64,000 nt of DNA from Fictibacillus terranigra (GCF_030412265.1 NZ_JAUHLN010000002.1:1-64000); one strand, 5' to 3'. Counted from the first letter of the stretch, positions 1-8,822 are shown. Translations and numbers: made by a program. The notes: a model not told the origin generated them from the letters alone.

Positions 1-14
1 CAGTAATTCATTAG

Positions 15-44
15 GAATCGTCTCTCAAAGGGGCGATTCTTTTA
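15..44 (+). terminator. Rho-independent terminator
   Basis: A 10-bp stem with two G-T pairs (15-24 pairs with 30-39) around a short loop is followed by TTTT. It would end a plus-strand transcript entering from outside the window. Confidence 0.6.
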
Positions 45-71
45 CTTGGCAAAAAAGAATATTGTTGCTAA

Positions 72-109
72 CTGAAGTCTGAAAAAGAAACCTTCAGCTC
101 TTTTTTTTA
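72..109 (+). terminator. Possible Rho-independent terminator
   Basis: CTGAAG (72-77) pairs with CTTCAG (92-97) and is followed by a run of eight T from 101. The loop is long and the stem weak. The stretch from here to 328 holds no convincing gene. Confidence 0.4.
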
Positions 110-328
110 ATCTTATTTGGCCACTCCAGCGATTCATCTGTTAGACAGGTTGTGAAACACAGCCATTTAAATCCTGAAGGCTTGTATTTCAAATAGAGAA
201 TCAAAAAAATAAGAGAGCCCAATATAGAGCTCTTCTTATTTTTACGTTCATTTGGTTCTAAATGATAGTCAGTGCGTAAGACTTGATATATTGTCACAAT
301 CAGGGGAATTTTGTGTTGATAATTGCTT

Positions 329-1855
329 TTAAAAATGCTTCGTGCTTCTTTTATTGCTCCTTTGTACTTCGACTTCACTTTTAAATCCTTTCATTAAAGA
401 AAAACACATGACGATCATGATTAAAGCAAAAGGGAGAGCAGCTGCGATGGAGGCTGTTTGTAATACGTTTAATCCGCCGGCCAACAACAATACAGCTGCT
501 ACGGCAGATTGAATGACTCCCCATGTCATTTTAATTTTATTTGAAGGATTTAATGTTCCCCCTTCACTAAGCATGCCCAATACAAAGGTGGCTGTATCGG
601 CAACCGTAATATAATAAATGGCTACGACCGCAAACCCTAAAATGCTTAAAACTGAACTTAATGGCAGGTAATCAAAAAATGTAAAGATAGACAATGATAC
701 GTTTTTGGTAATCAAATTGGCCAAATCATGGGTACCTTGTTTTTGAACAAGATCCAGCGCTGAGCCTCCAAATATGGACATCCAAAGAAATGTTCCCAAT
801 GTTGGAACAACCAAGACGCCAATAACAAACTCCCTCACCGTTCTTCCTTTAGAAACACGCGCAATAAACATACCTACGAAAGGTGCCCAAGCGATCCACC
901 ATGCCCAATAAAATAAGGTCCATGATGCAATCCATTTTCCTTCACCGAAGGGCTCTAACCTTAAACTCATATGTATAAAATCACTTATATAGATACCAGT
1001 CGTATTAAAGAGAACCTTAATAATAGTCATGGTGGGGCCGACAATCAAAAGCAGCAGCATGATAGCAAAAGATAAGATCATTGCCGCATTCGATAAGTAT
1101 TGGATTCCCTTTTCTAAGCCTGTATTGATTGAAATGATAAAAAGGACTGTTGCAACAGCTATGACGATTAGTTGGACGAACAACACATTGGGAACGCCGA
1201 ATATGTCGTGCATTCCCGCAGTTACCTGCATGGCACCAAGACCTAAAGATGTTGCGATTCCGAAGACGGTTGCAAAGATTGACAGGATATCAATGGTTTT
1301 TCCTATCGGACCGTATATCCTATCCCCTAGTATCGGATGGAACGCCGAACTGATGGCAGCAGGAAGCCGTCTGTTATATTGAAAAAAGGCAAGGGCCAAG
1401 CCGATAACCGTATAGATGGCCCAAGGGTCCAAGCCCCAATGAAAAAATGTATACTTCATAGCCGTATTGGCTGCGTCAATCGTATAGGCTTTCCCATAAG
1501 GAGGGGTAGTATAGTGGGTAACGGGTTCGGCCACACTCCAGTACACTATTCCGATTCCCATACCAGCACCGAACAACATGGCGAGCCAAGAGGCCGTGTT
1601 AAAATCCGGCTTGTCCGTTTTTTTACCGAGCCGAATATCGCCATATTTAGAGAACAGTAAATAAATCGAGAAGACCACAAAGAATAGAGTGGCACCAAGA
1701 TAGACCCATCCAAGATAATCAATCGAACCTTTATAGATGGTATTGGTGACTTTGGCGAGATTATCTGTAAAAAAGACACCCCAGACAATAAAAATGAGAG
1801 TAATTAATAAGGAGACAATAAAAACACTGTTTCCCGTATACTTTTTGTTATCCAT
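329..1855 (-). CDS. opuD: BCCT-family glycine betaine transporter
   Basis: A 508-residue integral membrane protein of the betaine/choline/carnitine transporter family, which imports compatible solutes with sodium for osmoprotection. The sequence shows about twelve hydrophobic segments, the glycine-rich GAGMGIGIVYWSVAEP stretch in the first third and the tryptophan-rich FYWAWWIAWAPFVGMF segment near residue 320, both hallmarks of the family, followed by the IARVSKGRTVREF loop. Length is normal for OpuD/BetL. An AGGAGG box lies just upstream of the ATG. The gene appears monocistronic. The OpuD assignment over other BCCT members is by overall resemblance; substrate is inferred. Confidence 0.9.
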   Translation of the reverse strand: MDNKKYTGNSVFIVSLLITLIFIVWGVFFTDNLAKVTNTIYKGSIDYLGWVYLGATLFFVVFSIYLLFSKYGDIRLGKKTDKPDFNTASWLAMLFGAGMGIGIVYWSVAEPVTHYTTPPYGKAYTIDAANTAMKYTFFHWGLDPWAIYTVIGLALAFFQYNRRLPAAISSAFHPILGDRIYGPIGKTIDILSIFATVFGIATSLGLGAMQVTAGMHDIFGVPNVLFVQLIVIAVATVLFIISINTGLEKGIQYLSNAAMILSFAIMLLLLIVGPTMTIIKVLFNTTGIYISDFIHMSLRLEPFGEGKWIASWTLFYWAWWIAWAPFVGMFIARVSKGRTVREFVIGVLVVPTLGTFLWMSIFGGSALDLVQKQGTHDLANLITKNVSLSIFTFFDYLPLSSVLSILGFAVVAIYYITVADTATFVLGMLSEGGTLNPSNKIKMTWGVIQSAVAAVLLLAGGLNVLQTASIAAALPFALIMIVMCFSLMKGFKSEVEVQRSNKRSTKHF

Positions 1856-1938
1856 AGAAACCTCCTAGTAAAAATTTGGGGTAAGTAAAAATAGGCATTT
1901 TTCATAAAGGATCAGTTTGACAGCATCCAGAGGAAAGA

Positions 1939-2613
1939 TCATTTATCAAGGATATTATATAGAAATTCCCATATCTCAGTGTTCATCAACTCTTCCTGCG
2001 ACAACACTAATCCGCTTCCCAGGTAAACCGTTTGACCTTTTATTGCGACCACCATAGCCTCAAATGATTCACTACTGTCCTTCTTTTTATAAATGTCACC
2101 TAATGTTGGCAACAGTTCACTAATATGATTGGTAACTAATTGGTTGGACTCAATGTCTTGTAAGTTTTCTGGTTCAACACTTTCAATGTCTTGATAATCG
2201 ATAGGGTGGCTGTCATCAGCACGGCCGGGTACCATTAATAAATACTCATTATGCTTGATTCCGTGAGAATTACTTGTGATGATCCCTTTGTGATCAGCTG
2301 TTTCAACTTCTTCGATTTCATTTAACGAATAAGTATCCAGGGAATCCGGCATTGGATTGTGAATTAAAATATAATCACCCGTTTCCGCTTTGCGGTCATT
2401 TCTGAGCGTATATACCTTATGATTAAAAATAAAGCTGTCAAGTTCCTTTGGTTTGTATCTTTCCACGCTGACGGCATTGGTTAATTCCTGTTTTAAATCC
2501 CTAAGTCTAATAAGATGAACGGATTGTTTATACATGGGTTTTACACCATATACCCTATGTAACTCATTGTTATAATACACAAATTGCCCTTTTCTTACTT
2601 GAAACAATTTCAT
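1939..2613 (-). CDS. Hypothetical protein, 224 aa
   Basis: A soluble acidic protein with no signal peptide or membrane segment. The N-terminus (MKLFQVRKGQFVYYNNELHR) looks like a small beta-barrel of the SH3/KOW kind, and a similar strand-rich stretch recurs around residues 60-110. The C-terminal half is acidic and ends in a helix. I prefer the ATG at 2613 because GGGAGAGG precedes it at proper distance; a start six codons upstream at 2631 is possible. It reads the same way as the betaine transporter but is separated from it by about 80 bases. I do not recognise a function. Confidence 0.75.
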   Translation of the reverse strand: MKLFQVRKGQFVYYNNELHRVYGVKPMYKQSVHLIRLRDLKQELTNAVSVERYKPKELDSFIFNHKVYTLRNDRKAETGDYILIHNPMPDSLDTYSLNEIEEVETADHKGIITSNSHGIKHNEYLLMVPGRADDSHPIDYQDIESVEPENLQDIESNQLVTNHISELLPTLGDIYKKKDSSESFEAMVVAIKGQTVYLGSGLVLSQEELMNTEIWEFLYNILDK

Positions 2614-3083
2614 GAATACCTCTCCCTTCATTTATTGATTCTTACCATTATAAAATGATCAGTAAACCTTTTGTAAAGAGTTACCATTTCAGCCATGATA
2701 AAAAACCCGAGATGTAGCGGCAAATAATAAGATAACAAGTACAATAACTTCTGACATCATTTTTAGGATGTCTTATTTTATAAAAAACATGTTTACGTTT
2801 GTTGATCTATCATTCAAAAGAAGGGAAAATGAAACAAGAACAGTAATCGACAATGGACCTAAAGTAAAACAACTATGAGGAGGAAATTTTTCATCTGCCT
2901 TTCACACACTTTTCTCCTACTTCCCTCAAATACAAAGTGCGAGCTCATTTGCTTATATACATGGGCAGGTCAGGTTACGATACAAGATCCTTTACATCAA
3001 GTTAAAGTATTCCTTGATAAAGAATATCAGCTACATGTTTACAAAGCAGAGAGTATGATTATAAAGGAAGGAAGTGCAAAACG
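2614..3083. other. Intergenic stretch, divergent promoters expected
   Basis: No supportable gene is seen between the divergent hypothetical gene and the AlkD-like gene. A small hairpin, GACATC pairing with GATGTC at about 2754-2775 and followed by TTATTTTA, may be a weak terminator. Confidence 0.4.
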
Positions 3084-3791
3084 ATGGATTTCGAAATGGT
3101 TATGCAGGAACTGCAAGCGCTCGGCAAGGAACGAATCAAAAAGACTTACATAAGCAATGGTGCACACGAGCCGCTTTATGGCGTGGCTACAGGCGCAATG
3201 AAGCCGCTCGCAAGGAAAATCAAGATAGATCAGCCTCTGGCCGAGCAGCTTTACGCGACCGGGAACTACGATGCCATGTATTTTGCCGGCATCATTGCGG
3301 ACCCAATGACAATGACTGAGGCGGATTTTGAGCGTTGGATGGATGGGGCGTATTTTTATATGCTGTCCGATTATGTGGTTGCAGTAACTTTGGCAGAAAC
3401 CGATTTTGCCCAAGTGGTAGCCGATAGATGGATCGCAAGCGGTGAAGAACTCAGAATGTCGGCAGGTTGGAGCTGTTACTGCTGGCTTTTAGGTAATCGC
3501 CCGGACAGTGAATTTAGCGCAAAAAAGATTGCCAGTATGCTTGATCAGGTGAAAAATAGGATTCATGATTCTCCTGATCGAACGAAATCCGCTATGAATA
3601 ATTTTATTTACACTGTCGGTATTTCATATTTGCCGCTCCATGATAAGGCGGTTGAAACTGCAAAGGCAGTAGGCCCAGTCGAAGTCAGGCGGGGCAAGAA
3701 AAAAAGCAGTATCCTGTTCGCCTCCGAAAATATTCAAAAGGATTTAGATAGAGGGCTGCTTGGTTTTAAACGCAAAAATGTAAGGTGTTAG
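3084..3791 (+). CDS. DNA alkylation repair protein, AlkD-like
   Basis: A 235-residue all-helical protein resembling the HEAT-repeat DNA alkylation repair family (AlkC/AlkD). Such enzymes remove alkylated bases such as N3-methyladenine and N7-methylguanine as glycosylases. Family signs are the ARKIKIDQPLAEQLYATGNY and AMYFAGIIADP segments, the SDYVVAVTLAET segment, the aromatic-rich SAGWSCYCWLLGNR segment and the YTVGISYLPLHDKA stretch near the C-terminus. A GGAAGG ribosome binding site precedes the ATG. The gene is isolated, with relics downstream. Base specificity cannot be told from sequence. Confidence 0.8.
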   Translation: MDFEMVMQELQALGKERIKKTYISNGAHEPLYGVATGAMKPLARKIKIDQPLAEQLYATGNYDAMYFAGIIADPMTMTEADFERWMDGAYFYMLSDYVVAVTLAETDFAQVVADRWIASGEELRMSAGWSCYCWLLGNRPDSEFSAKKIASMLDQVKNRIHDSPDRTKSAMNNFIYTVGISYLPLHDKAVETAKAVGPVEVRRGKKKSSILFASENIQKDLDRGLLGFKRKNVRC

Positions 3792-4045
3792 CTTTATCGG
3801 ATGGTAAATTGCTTAAGGTAAAAACCTTCTCCCTCTACAATAAGAAAAAGTTTGGCAGTTGCAATATTGCACTAATTAGCAAACATCCCATTAAACCGAC
3901 AATCTTTTGAATTCGTTATCAGGAAAACAGATCGTTCGTGCGCTTAAACAGCCAAATAATAATAAGTATATTTCTTTCAGGAATTACGCTAAACAGCGTA
4001 GAATCCGTCAATGGATACGATTAGGGCTGGAATTAGCTACACGTG
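3792..4045. other. Non-coding or decayed stretch
   Basis: A short open stretch around 3908-4080 reads NSLSGKQIVRALKQ and then basic residues, without a start codon or ribosome binding site. It runs in a different frame into the kinase relic that follows and is probably chance or debris. Confidence 0.3.
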
Positions 4046-4320
4046 CATGGAGACGGTTTCATATTGATACATCAGGATGATGTGTTTCGAGTGAAACTGC
4101 CGAAGGTTGAAGTTAAGAATCCGGTGGATCCGGAGATGAATTGGTAGCTGTCAATAGGAGTATTAAAACAACAAGAAATAATCGAGGCCTTAAAATTCGC
4201 AACTGCATGCGGAACAGCTAATGCTAAGGAAGAGGGTACAGGAGAGTCCTACGGAAAACATTGGTAGGTTCCCTTCAGAATGAAATTCATCTGGAAAAAT
4301 TAGAATTAAAAGATGACCTA
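4046..4320 (+). pseudogene. PfkB-family sugar kinase relic (C-terminal part)
   Basis: Reading across three frames recovers the C-terminal third of a ribokinase/PfkB-family kinase of the 1-phosphofructokinase or tagatose-6-phosphate kinase kind. The pieces are HGDGFILIHQDDVFRVKL then PKVEVKNPV, the catalytic GSGD motif one frame over (about 4128), SIGVLKQQEIIEALKF then ATACGTANAKEEGTG (4151-4244), and NEIHLEKLEL (about 4280-4310). In intact enzymes NPVGSGD carries the catalytic aspartate. At least three single-base frameshifts and loss of the N-terminal two thirds make this a pseudogene. The family assignment is firm; the subfamily is not. Confidence 0.75.
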
Positions 4321-4352
4321 AATAAGACTCAGGAATGTTTGTTATATAAAGA

Positions 4353-4376
4353 GGGCAGCAGAAGCTGTCCTTTTTT
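4353..4376 (+). terminator. Rho-independent terminator of the kinase relic
   Basis: GGCAGC pairs with GCTGTCC (one G-T pair) and is followed directly by TTTTTT. It fits as the original terminator of the decayed PfkB gene. Confidence 0.6.
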
Positions 4377-4840
4377 GCTTACCATAAATTACCGGAATCT
4401 TTAAACAACAGAGAAGATCAAATCTATGCCCTTCTCTTTTTACCTCCGTGGTATTCGTTATGTTGCATTCAATAACATGTAGGTAGTTAATATTGTATCA
4501 TCAGTGTATCATATTCAAAAATAAAGAAGAACCCTTGATATATAAGGGTTCTTCTTTATTTTCTATTTAGGCTGAATGAAACATTGTGTTGCCTTTGTTG
4601 TATTTAAATCTAAGTTATTTTATTGCCGCATCTAGAAGTATTAGACATAACTTTGGTAATTATAATAGTTTCTATGCCTTTTTTCATAGAGTAGGACAAG
4701 ACACCATACGATGGAAGGTCCTCTGTCATAACATATAACAACTGAATGAAAAAGGTAGTGACAGGTTAGTAGAGCGACCATTCGAGGTCCTCATTTTATT
4801 TACTATATTAAGGGACGAAAGCAATACTAGGAGTGATAAA
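4377..4840. other. Intergenic stretch before ABC ATPase
   Basis: The stretch holds the strong hairpin at 4520-4565 and then AT-rich sequence. I see no open frame worth calling, no T-box and no clear Fur box. Confidence 0.4.
4520..4565 (+). terminator. Strong bidirectional hairpin terminator
   Basis: A perfect 17-bp inverted repeat (4520-4536 against 4544-4560) around a 7-base loop is A-rich on one flank and T-rich on the other, so it can stop transcripts on both strands. Confidence 0.75.
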
Positions 4841-5644
4841 ATGCAGCCATTGGAAGCAAGGTCATTAACGTTGGCTTATGGAGAAACAATAATTATCGAC
4901 CAACTAAATTTAGAAATTCCAAATGGGAAAATCACAGTTTTTATAGGTAGTAATGGTTGTGGTAAATCAACCTTGCTTCGTTCCTTTGCGCGTCTATTAC
5001 GTCCACAGGGAGGTTCCGTTATTCTCAATGGAAAAGAAATTGCACAATGGCCTACAAAAGAAGTTGCCAAACATTTAGCTATCCTTCCACAGGGACCAGT
5101 TGCTCCGGAAGGGCTTTCTGTCATGCAATTGGTAAAGCAAGGGAGATACCCTTACCAGAATTGGCTGAAACAATGGTCGGAAAAAGATGAAATTATGGTG
5201 AACAAAGCATTGGAAGCTACGGGAATGAAATCTTTAGCTCATCGTCCGGTTGACTCCCTATCCGGGGGACAACGACAAAGAGCTTGGATTGCCATGACCC
5301 TTGCGCAAGACACAGACATCATTCTTTTAGACGAACCAACCACGTATTTAGACATGACTCATCAAATTGAAATACTTGATTTGATGTTTGAATTAAACGA
5401 GAAAGAACAGCGTACCATCGTGATGGTTCTTCATGATTTAAATCTGGCTTGTCGATATGCTCAACATATTGTTGCGATTCATAACCGAAACGTTTTTGCT
5501 CAGGGGCAACCAGAAGATATTGTGAATGTTGATATGGTTCGTTCCGTTTTTCAAATAGAATGTGAGATTACAGTCGATCCTTTGTTTGGAACACCTTTAT
5601 GTATTCCATATGGCAAAGGGAGAAGAGTAAGAAATGGGAAGTAA
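4841..5644 (+). CDS. yusV: Iron-siderophore type ABC transporter ATPase
   Basis: A 267-residue ATP-binding subunit of the FhuC/FecE/BtuD class, which energises import of ferric siderophores. It has Walker [10 protein letters not shown] (residues 36-44), Q-loop glutamine 84, signature [10 protein letters not shown] from 140, Walker B ILLDEPT (161-167) and the H-loop [11 protein letters not shown]. An AGGAG box precedes the ATG. No permease or binding protein is adjacent, as with Bacillus subtilis YusV, which serves several siderophore importers encoded elsewhere; that parallel is the basis for the symbol. The next open frame is a nine-codon remnant with a good ribosome binding site, so a partner gene may have been lost. 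Substrate is inferred. Confidence 0.88.
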   Translation: MQPLEARSLTLAYGETIIIDQLNLEIPNGKITVFIGSNGCGKSTLLRSFARLLRPQGGSVILNGKEIAQWPTKEVAKHLAILPQGPVAPEGLSVMQLVKQGRYPYQNWLKQWSEKDEIMVNKALEATGMKSLAHRPVDSLSGGQRQRAWIAMTLAQDTDIILLDEPTTYLDMTHQIEILDLMFELNEKEQRTIVMVLHDLNLACRYAQHIVAIHNRNVFAQGQPEDIVNVDMVRSVFQIECEITVDPLFGTPLCIPYGKGRRVRNGK

Positions 5645-5697
5645 CACGCCATTTATTATTGGTATCTATTTTTCATCAAAAATCGGGGGAGTAAATT

Positions 5698-5727
5698 ATG
5701 AAAAAAAGATTTAGATGGCTGTTATGA
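5698..5727 (+). pseudogene. Nine-codon remnant after the ATPase
   Basis: GGGGGAG followed by ATG encodes MKKRFRWLL and then TGA, directly before a small hairpin. The basic start resembles the first residues of a lipoprotein signal peptide, so this may be the stump of a deleted siderophore-binding protein. A short leader peptide is the alternative. Confidence 0.3.
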
Positions 5728-5732
5728 TGCTA

Positions 5733-5753
5733 CCTCAGATGAGGGCTTTTTTT
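5733..5753 (+). terminator. Small hairpin with T-run
   Basis: CCTC (5733-5736) pairs with GAGG (5741-5744), followed by GC and seven T. The stem is short but the T-run is good; it would end the ATPase transcript. Confidence 0.5.
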
Positions 5754-6167
5754 CTACAAAGTAGATAATTATTAACGATTTTCATTTATAATACTTTTTC
5801 CATTGTCTAATTGATCAATCTAGTAATGAAATACAAGATTTTTTCCTTATTCAAATAAGTGAACCACGCAACACCTGTTATAAACTTGCAGCCAAGTACG
5901 AAATGCCTAATTTAATATTCGAAATGCGAATATCTTTTTCAACAATCGGGAGCGATTTTTTAATAAGAATCGCTTTTTCATTTTTGAAACAAGTTGAGAA
6001 AGTGATTAGAATTCGCTACTTTAATCTCGAGATTGGGACAGGAGGGGAAAGTACTTTTGCCCACATCCATACAAATGCATCATGCAGTATGCGATGGCTA
6101 TAACGCGAATCGCCTACTTCACTTGAACTGTAATCATATCATACAAAAAATATACCATTGTAATTTG
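5754..6167. other. Intergenic stretch with a hairpin
   Basis: No gene recognised. AGCGATT (5951-5957) pairs with AATCGCT (5968-5974) and is followed by TTTTT, a probable plus-strand terminator. Open frames on either strand here lack ribosome binding sites and family features. Confidence 0.4.
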
Positions 6168-6770
6168 CTATTCCTCTTCATTCCCTCTGGAAATCATGTT
6201 TCCTTTTGCATCATAAACGGTCACCTTCACCGGCAACTTTACTTCATCTTTTTGAAAAGTCGTATACCACACCCACAGGTTATCCCGGACGAAAAAGCGG
6301 TTTGGCTGCACGTTGCCTTCACTGTTAATGACGATGGTCTTTGCCTCGTCCTCGGCAAACCCGTATATAATGGATAAATTCTTTTGGACCTTATTTTTCA
6401 CCTGCCAGATGATCGGCCCTCGGTCGCCACGCTCCTCGTTAAATTCCTGGAAATTCAGCATCGGGTAAATGAACTTTTTAAATTCGGTAAACTCATTGTT
6501 AGTCAGCGCGGGAGTAATCCCGGTACTGCTCTCGGCAAAGACCAGATGTGAATCCGCATCAAACAAACGAATTCCTTTGCAGTCATCATCCTGGTCAGCC
6601 ACTCTTTGGCAGACCTGCTCTTCGAGGGATGCGGCAGGAATGTCAGGAGGAGCTGGGCTGGACGGACTCGATAGCCGTGAAACAAAAAAGTAAATCACAA
6701 TGATCCCTATACAGAGTACAGCTAGTAACCATTTTTTACTCATCTCCATAAGCCCCCGTTTCAATTTCAT
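6168..6770 (-). CDS. Membrane-anchored hypothetical protein
   Basis: A 200-residue protein with one N-terminal membrane segment (WLLAVLCIGIIVIYFFV) and then a Ser/Pro-rich linker (SSPSSPAPPDIPAA), so the bulk probably lies outside the cytoplasmic membrane. Two cysteines (CQRVADQDDDC) could form a disulfide. The C-terminal part has a strand-rich pattern ending in KVTVYDAKGNMISRGNEEE. Internal ATG codons at 6749 and 6743 are alternative starts; GGGGG and GGAG lie between them. I do not recognise the family. It faces the relic-rich region on its upstream side. Confidence 0.65.
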   Translation of the reverse strand: MKLKRGLMEMSKKWLLAVLCIGIIVIYFFVSRLSSPSSPAPPDIPAASLEEQVCQRVADQDDDCKGIRLFDADSHLVFAESSTGITPALTNNEFTEFKKFIYPMLNFQEFNEERGDRGPIIWQVKNKVQKNLSIIYGFAEDEAKTIVINSEGNVQPNRFFVRDNLWVWYTTFQKDEVKLPVKVTVYDAKGNMISRGNEEE

Positions 6771-6905
6771 TTTAAAGATATTCCGTTTCTGTGAGGTTTT
6801 TCCTTTTTGTACCCATCATATGTTGCCTTCGAAATGACCATGAGAAAATAGTCTTTGGCAGGATATGGATTAGACGTACCAGAGAAGTGATTTTATAATA
6901 GATGG

Positions 6906-6919
6906 AGAAAACGTTTACA
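6906..6919 (+). promoter_or_regulatory. Candidate CcpA cre site
   Basis: AGAAAACGTTTACA matches the cre consensus TGWAARCGYTWNCW at 13 of 14 positions. It lies before a GGGGAGG box and the sugar-binding-protein relic, consistent with a once catabolite-repressed sugar operon. Confidence 0.5.
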
Positions 6920-7036
6920 GAGGAAAAATCCTTAAAAACAGGCGAGGGGAGGTGTACACGATGGCAGAGTATGTATCCAAGGCAAATCGTGAAGACAAAG
7001 GAATGATTTTTACATTTTCGAAAAGAAACCAACAAT

Positions 7037-7375
7037 TTGTCTATTCGTATTCAGGCGGAAGGGGCTATGACCGCGGCGCGCAAGGCAGGAAGAGACGATT
7101 TGGTCATCGCAACGACAGATCTTGGTATCCATGTTGCTCTGGACATGGCTCGTGACGGACTGATCAAAGGATTGGGCGTCCAACTTCCGTATCAACAGGG
7201 AGTGGCCGAAGCCATTTTGGCAGGTTACGCACTTCTTGGCCGACAGGCTCCGCCTTATGTCGCGGTGCCGGCATTAAAGGTGACCCAAAGGAACATGCTG
7301 GCGGCCTGGAAGCTGGTGTATAACATGGAGGTACCGGAAAGGATCCAGAATGCACTGCAGGAAAAAGGGAGTTGA
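7037..7375 (+). pseudogene. Sugar ABC binding protein, C-terminal fragment
   Basis: The readable part (GAMTAARKAGRDDL, ATTDLGIHVALDMARDGLIK, QLPYQQGVAEAILAGYALLG, PPYVAVPALKVTQRN) is the C-terminal third of an RbsB-like periplasmic-binding-fold protein, the lipoprotein receptor of sugar ABC importers. The signal peptide and first domain are missing. Upstream, GGGGAGG and ATG at 6961 open a different frame (MAEYVSKANREDKG), so a deletion probably joined two unrelated ends. The fragment stops eight bases before the next start. It cannot be functional as a receptor. Confidence 0.7.
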
Positions 7376-7380
7376 TGAGA

Positions 7381-7607
7381 TGAAAGTGCTGATTGCTGAG
7401 GATGATGCTTCATCAAGAAAACTGCTTAAACTGTTTATCGACAGTCTGTGGTTCCTTGGCTGGCATTGGTGCGCTGATCTCGAGAACAAAGCAAGAGGAT
7501 GGGGAATAAAAGATCCATACGACGAACCTTACGCTGATTTTGTTGATCCAGTCAAAGACTATAACAAAGGTGTCTACCAAAAGATTGAGAATCGTGTAAA
7601 GCTCTAA
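7381..7607 (+). pseudogene. Chimeric ORF: receiver-domain start fused to foreign tail
   Basis: Seventy-five codons with a GGGAG box. The first 22 residues (MKVLIAEDDASSRKLLKLFI) are the beta1-alpha1 start of a CheY-like receiver with its acidic DD pocket. The rest (from LWFLGWHWCADLEN to IKDPYDEPYADFVDPVKDYN) does not belong to that fold and looks like the hydrophilic C-terminal tail of another, unidentified protein. No phosphoacceptor aspartate or effector domain is present. I read it as a deletion junction that happens to be in frame; whether it is translated is unknown. Confidence 0.5.
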
Positions 7608-7627
7608 GAATAAGAGCGGTTTTTCCA

Positions 7628-7662
7628 AGAAGGCCTGTGACTGACTGCAGGCCTTCTATTTT
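7628..7662 (+). terminator. Rho-independent terminator
   Basis: A perfect 10-bp stem, AGAAGGCCTG (7628-7637) against CAGGCCTTCT (7648-7657), is followed by ATTTTCTTT. Confidence 0.75.
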
Positions 7663-7772
7663 CTTTGTTCATATTTTTCGTTTATCCATCTTAAATGGCT
7701 CCAATGGAACATCCAATTCAGGCAGAAGGTACAATAAACCAGTTGTTCTTCTTGGTGATAGACCCATTCATT

Positions 7773-8690
7773 TTATATAATATCCAAAGGTGTTTTTCTT
7801 GTTGGTTTTGGAAATACCTCGTCAAGTCTGTTGAGATCTTCTATGGTCAATTGAATCGTAGCAGCTTGAGCATTGGCTAAAACATGTTCTTCCTTAACCG
7901 CTTTTGGGATAGCAATTACGTTGTTCGAACGAATGGTCCACGCAAGAGCAATTTGTAATGGTTGCATATTGTATTTTTCCGCAATCTCAATGATGGTTGG
8001 ATCGCTTAGTAATTGTCTTCTTAAGCTTCCTCCCTGGGCCAGGGGACTATAGGCCATAATTGGCGTGTTATGTTCATGATGCCAGGGTAGGAGATCATAA
8101 TCAATTCCTCTAGAACCTAGATGATATAACACTTGATTTGTCACACATTTTTTTCCGTTAGGGGTATTCCACAACTCAATCATATCTTCCGTATCAAAAT
8201 TAGAAACTCCCCACCTTGCAATTTTACCATCCTTGCGCAGTTTCTCCATTCCTTCAATTGTTTCTGCCAAAGGAGCACGGCCTCTCCAGTGTAAAAGATA
8301 CAAATCAAGATGATCTGTTCCTAATCGTTTTAGACTGTTTTCACATGCGCTTTCAATCAAATCTAACCCGGAATGATGAGGATATACTTTCGATACTAAA
8401 AAAACTTTATCTCTACGCCCCTTGATTACCTCACCAACCAAACGTTCGGAATCGCCATTTCCGTACATTTCAGCCGTATCGATTAGCTTCATGCCTAGTT
8501 CTATTCCAAGTTGCAAAGCTTTGATTTCTTTGTTTTTCGATTGAGGATTTTCACCCATGTACCATGTTCCTTGACCAATACTTGGAAGAAAGGTTCCATC
8601 AGCTAAAGTTACGATACGTTTTTCAAGTGAATGCTTCATTCTCAATATTTTTTCATGGTCATGTAAACTCAATTTCATCATTCCTTTCAA
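7773..8690 (-). CDS. Aldo/keto reductase
   Basis: A cytoplasmic NAD(P)H-dependent reductase of the AKR superfamily with the (beta/alpha)8 fold. The catalytic tetrad is visible: Asp and Tyr in MKLIDTAEMYGNG, Lys in FLVSKVYPHH and His in DLYLLHWRGRAP. The cofactor-binding C-terminal part has AIPKAVKEEHVLANA. The start is uncertain: TTG at 8690, ATG at 8681/8678, and ATG at 8639, whose product MKHSLEKRIVTLADG is the usual N-terminus of the family. Physiological substrate unknown. It reads toward the terminator-bearing gap and is not clearly co-transcribed with the SDR gene upstream. Confidence 0.88.
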   Translation of the reverse strand: MKGMMKLSLHDHEKILRMKHSLEKRIVTLADGTFLPSIGQGTWYMGENPQSKNKEIKALQLGIELGMKLIDTAEMYGNGDSERLVGEVIKGRRDKVFLVSKVYPHHSGLDLIESACENSLKRLGTDHLDLYLLHWRGRAPLAETIEGMEKLRKDGKIARWGVSNFDTEDMIELWNTPNGKKCVTNQVLYHLGSRGIDYDLLPWHHEHNTPIMAYSPLAQGGSLRRQLLSDPTIIEIAEKYNMQPLQIALAWTIRSNNVIAIPKAVKEEHVLANAQAATIQLTIEDLNRLDEVFPKPTRKTPLDII

Positions 8691-8756
8691 AGCTCACCTT
8701 GTCTTTCTTGAACGACAATTCCTTTATTACCATTTATTGAAAAATGGGATTATTAT

Positions 8757-8799
8757 TTTTAAAAAAAAATGTGGCTATACATTGTTGTAGTATAGCCAC
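8757..8799 (-). terminator. Terminator of the SDR gene
   Basis: GTGGCTATAC (8771-8780) and GTATAGCCAC (8790-8799) form a perfect 10-bp stem. On the minus strand it is followed by a long T-run (A-run at 8757-8769 on the plus strand). Confidence 0.8.
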
Positions 8800-8822
8800 A
8801 AAAATAACCTATTAATGCTCAC

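Noticed and set aside
94-378. 94-codon minus-strand frame overlapping the end of the betaine transporter gene
   Set aside because: It overlaps the transporter by 50 bases, starts with GTG, shows no family features, and its C-terminal half is only Lys-rich low-complexity text.
1029-1660. Plus-strand frames opposite the betaine transporter
   Set aside because: Antisense shadows of a highly conserved membrane protein gene, without start signals.
2875-3153. 92-codon plus-strand frame before the AlkD-like gene
   Set aside because: It overlaps the AlkD start in another frame; AGGAGG inside it is positioned after its own ATG; no family resemblance.
3908-4080. Frame resembling a HicA-like start (LSGKQIVRALK)
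   Set aside because: No start codon or ribosome binding site, the conserved HicA histidine motif is absent, and the end overlaps the kinase relic in another frame.
4566-4840. Possible T-box, riboswitch or Fur box before the ABC ATPase
   Set aside because: No AGGGTGGNACCGCG-type T-box motif, no recognised riboswitch core, and no convincing match to a 19-base Fur box.
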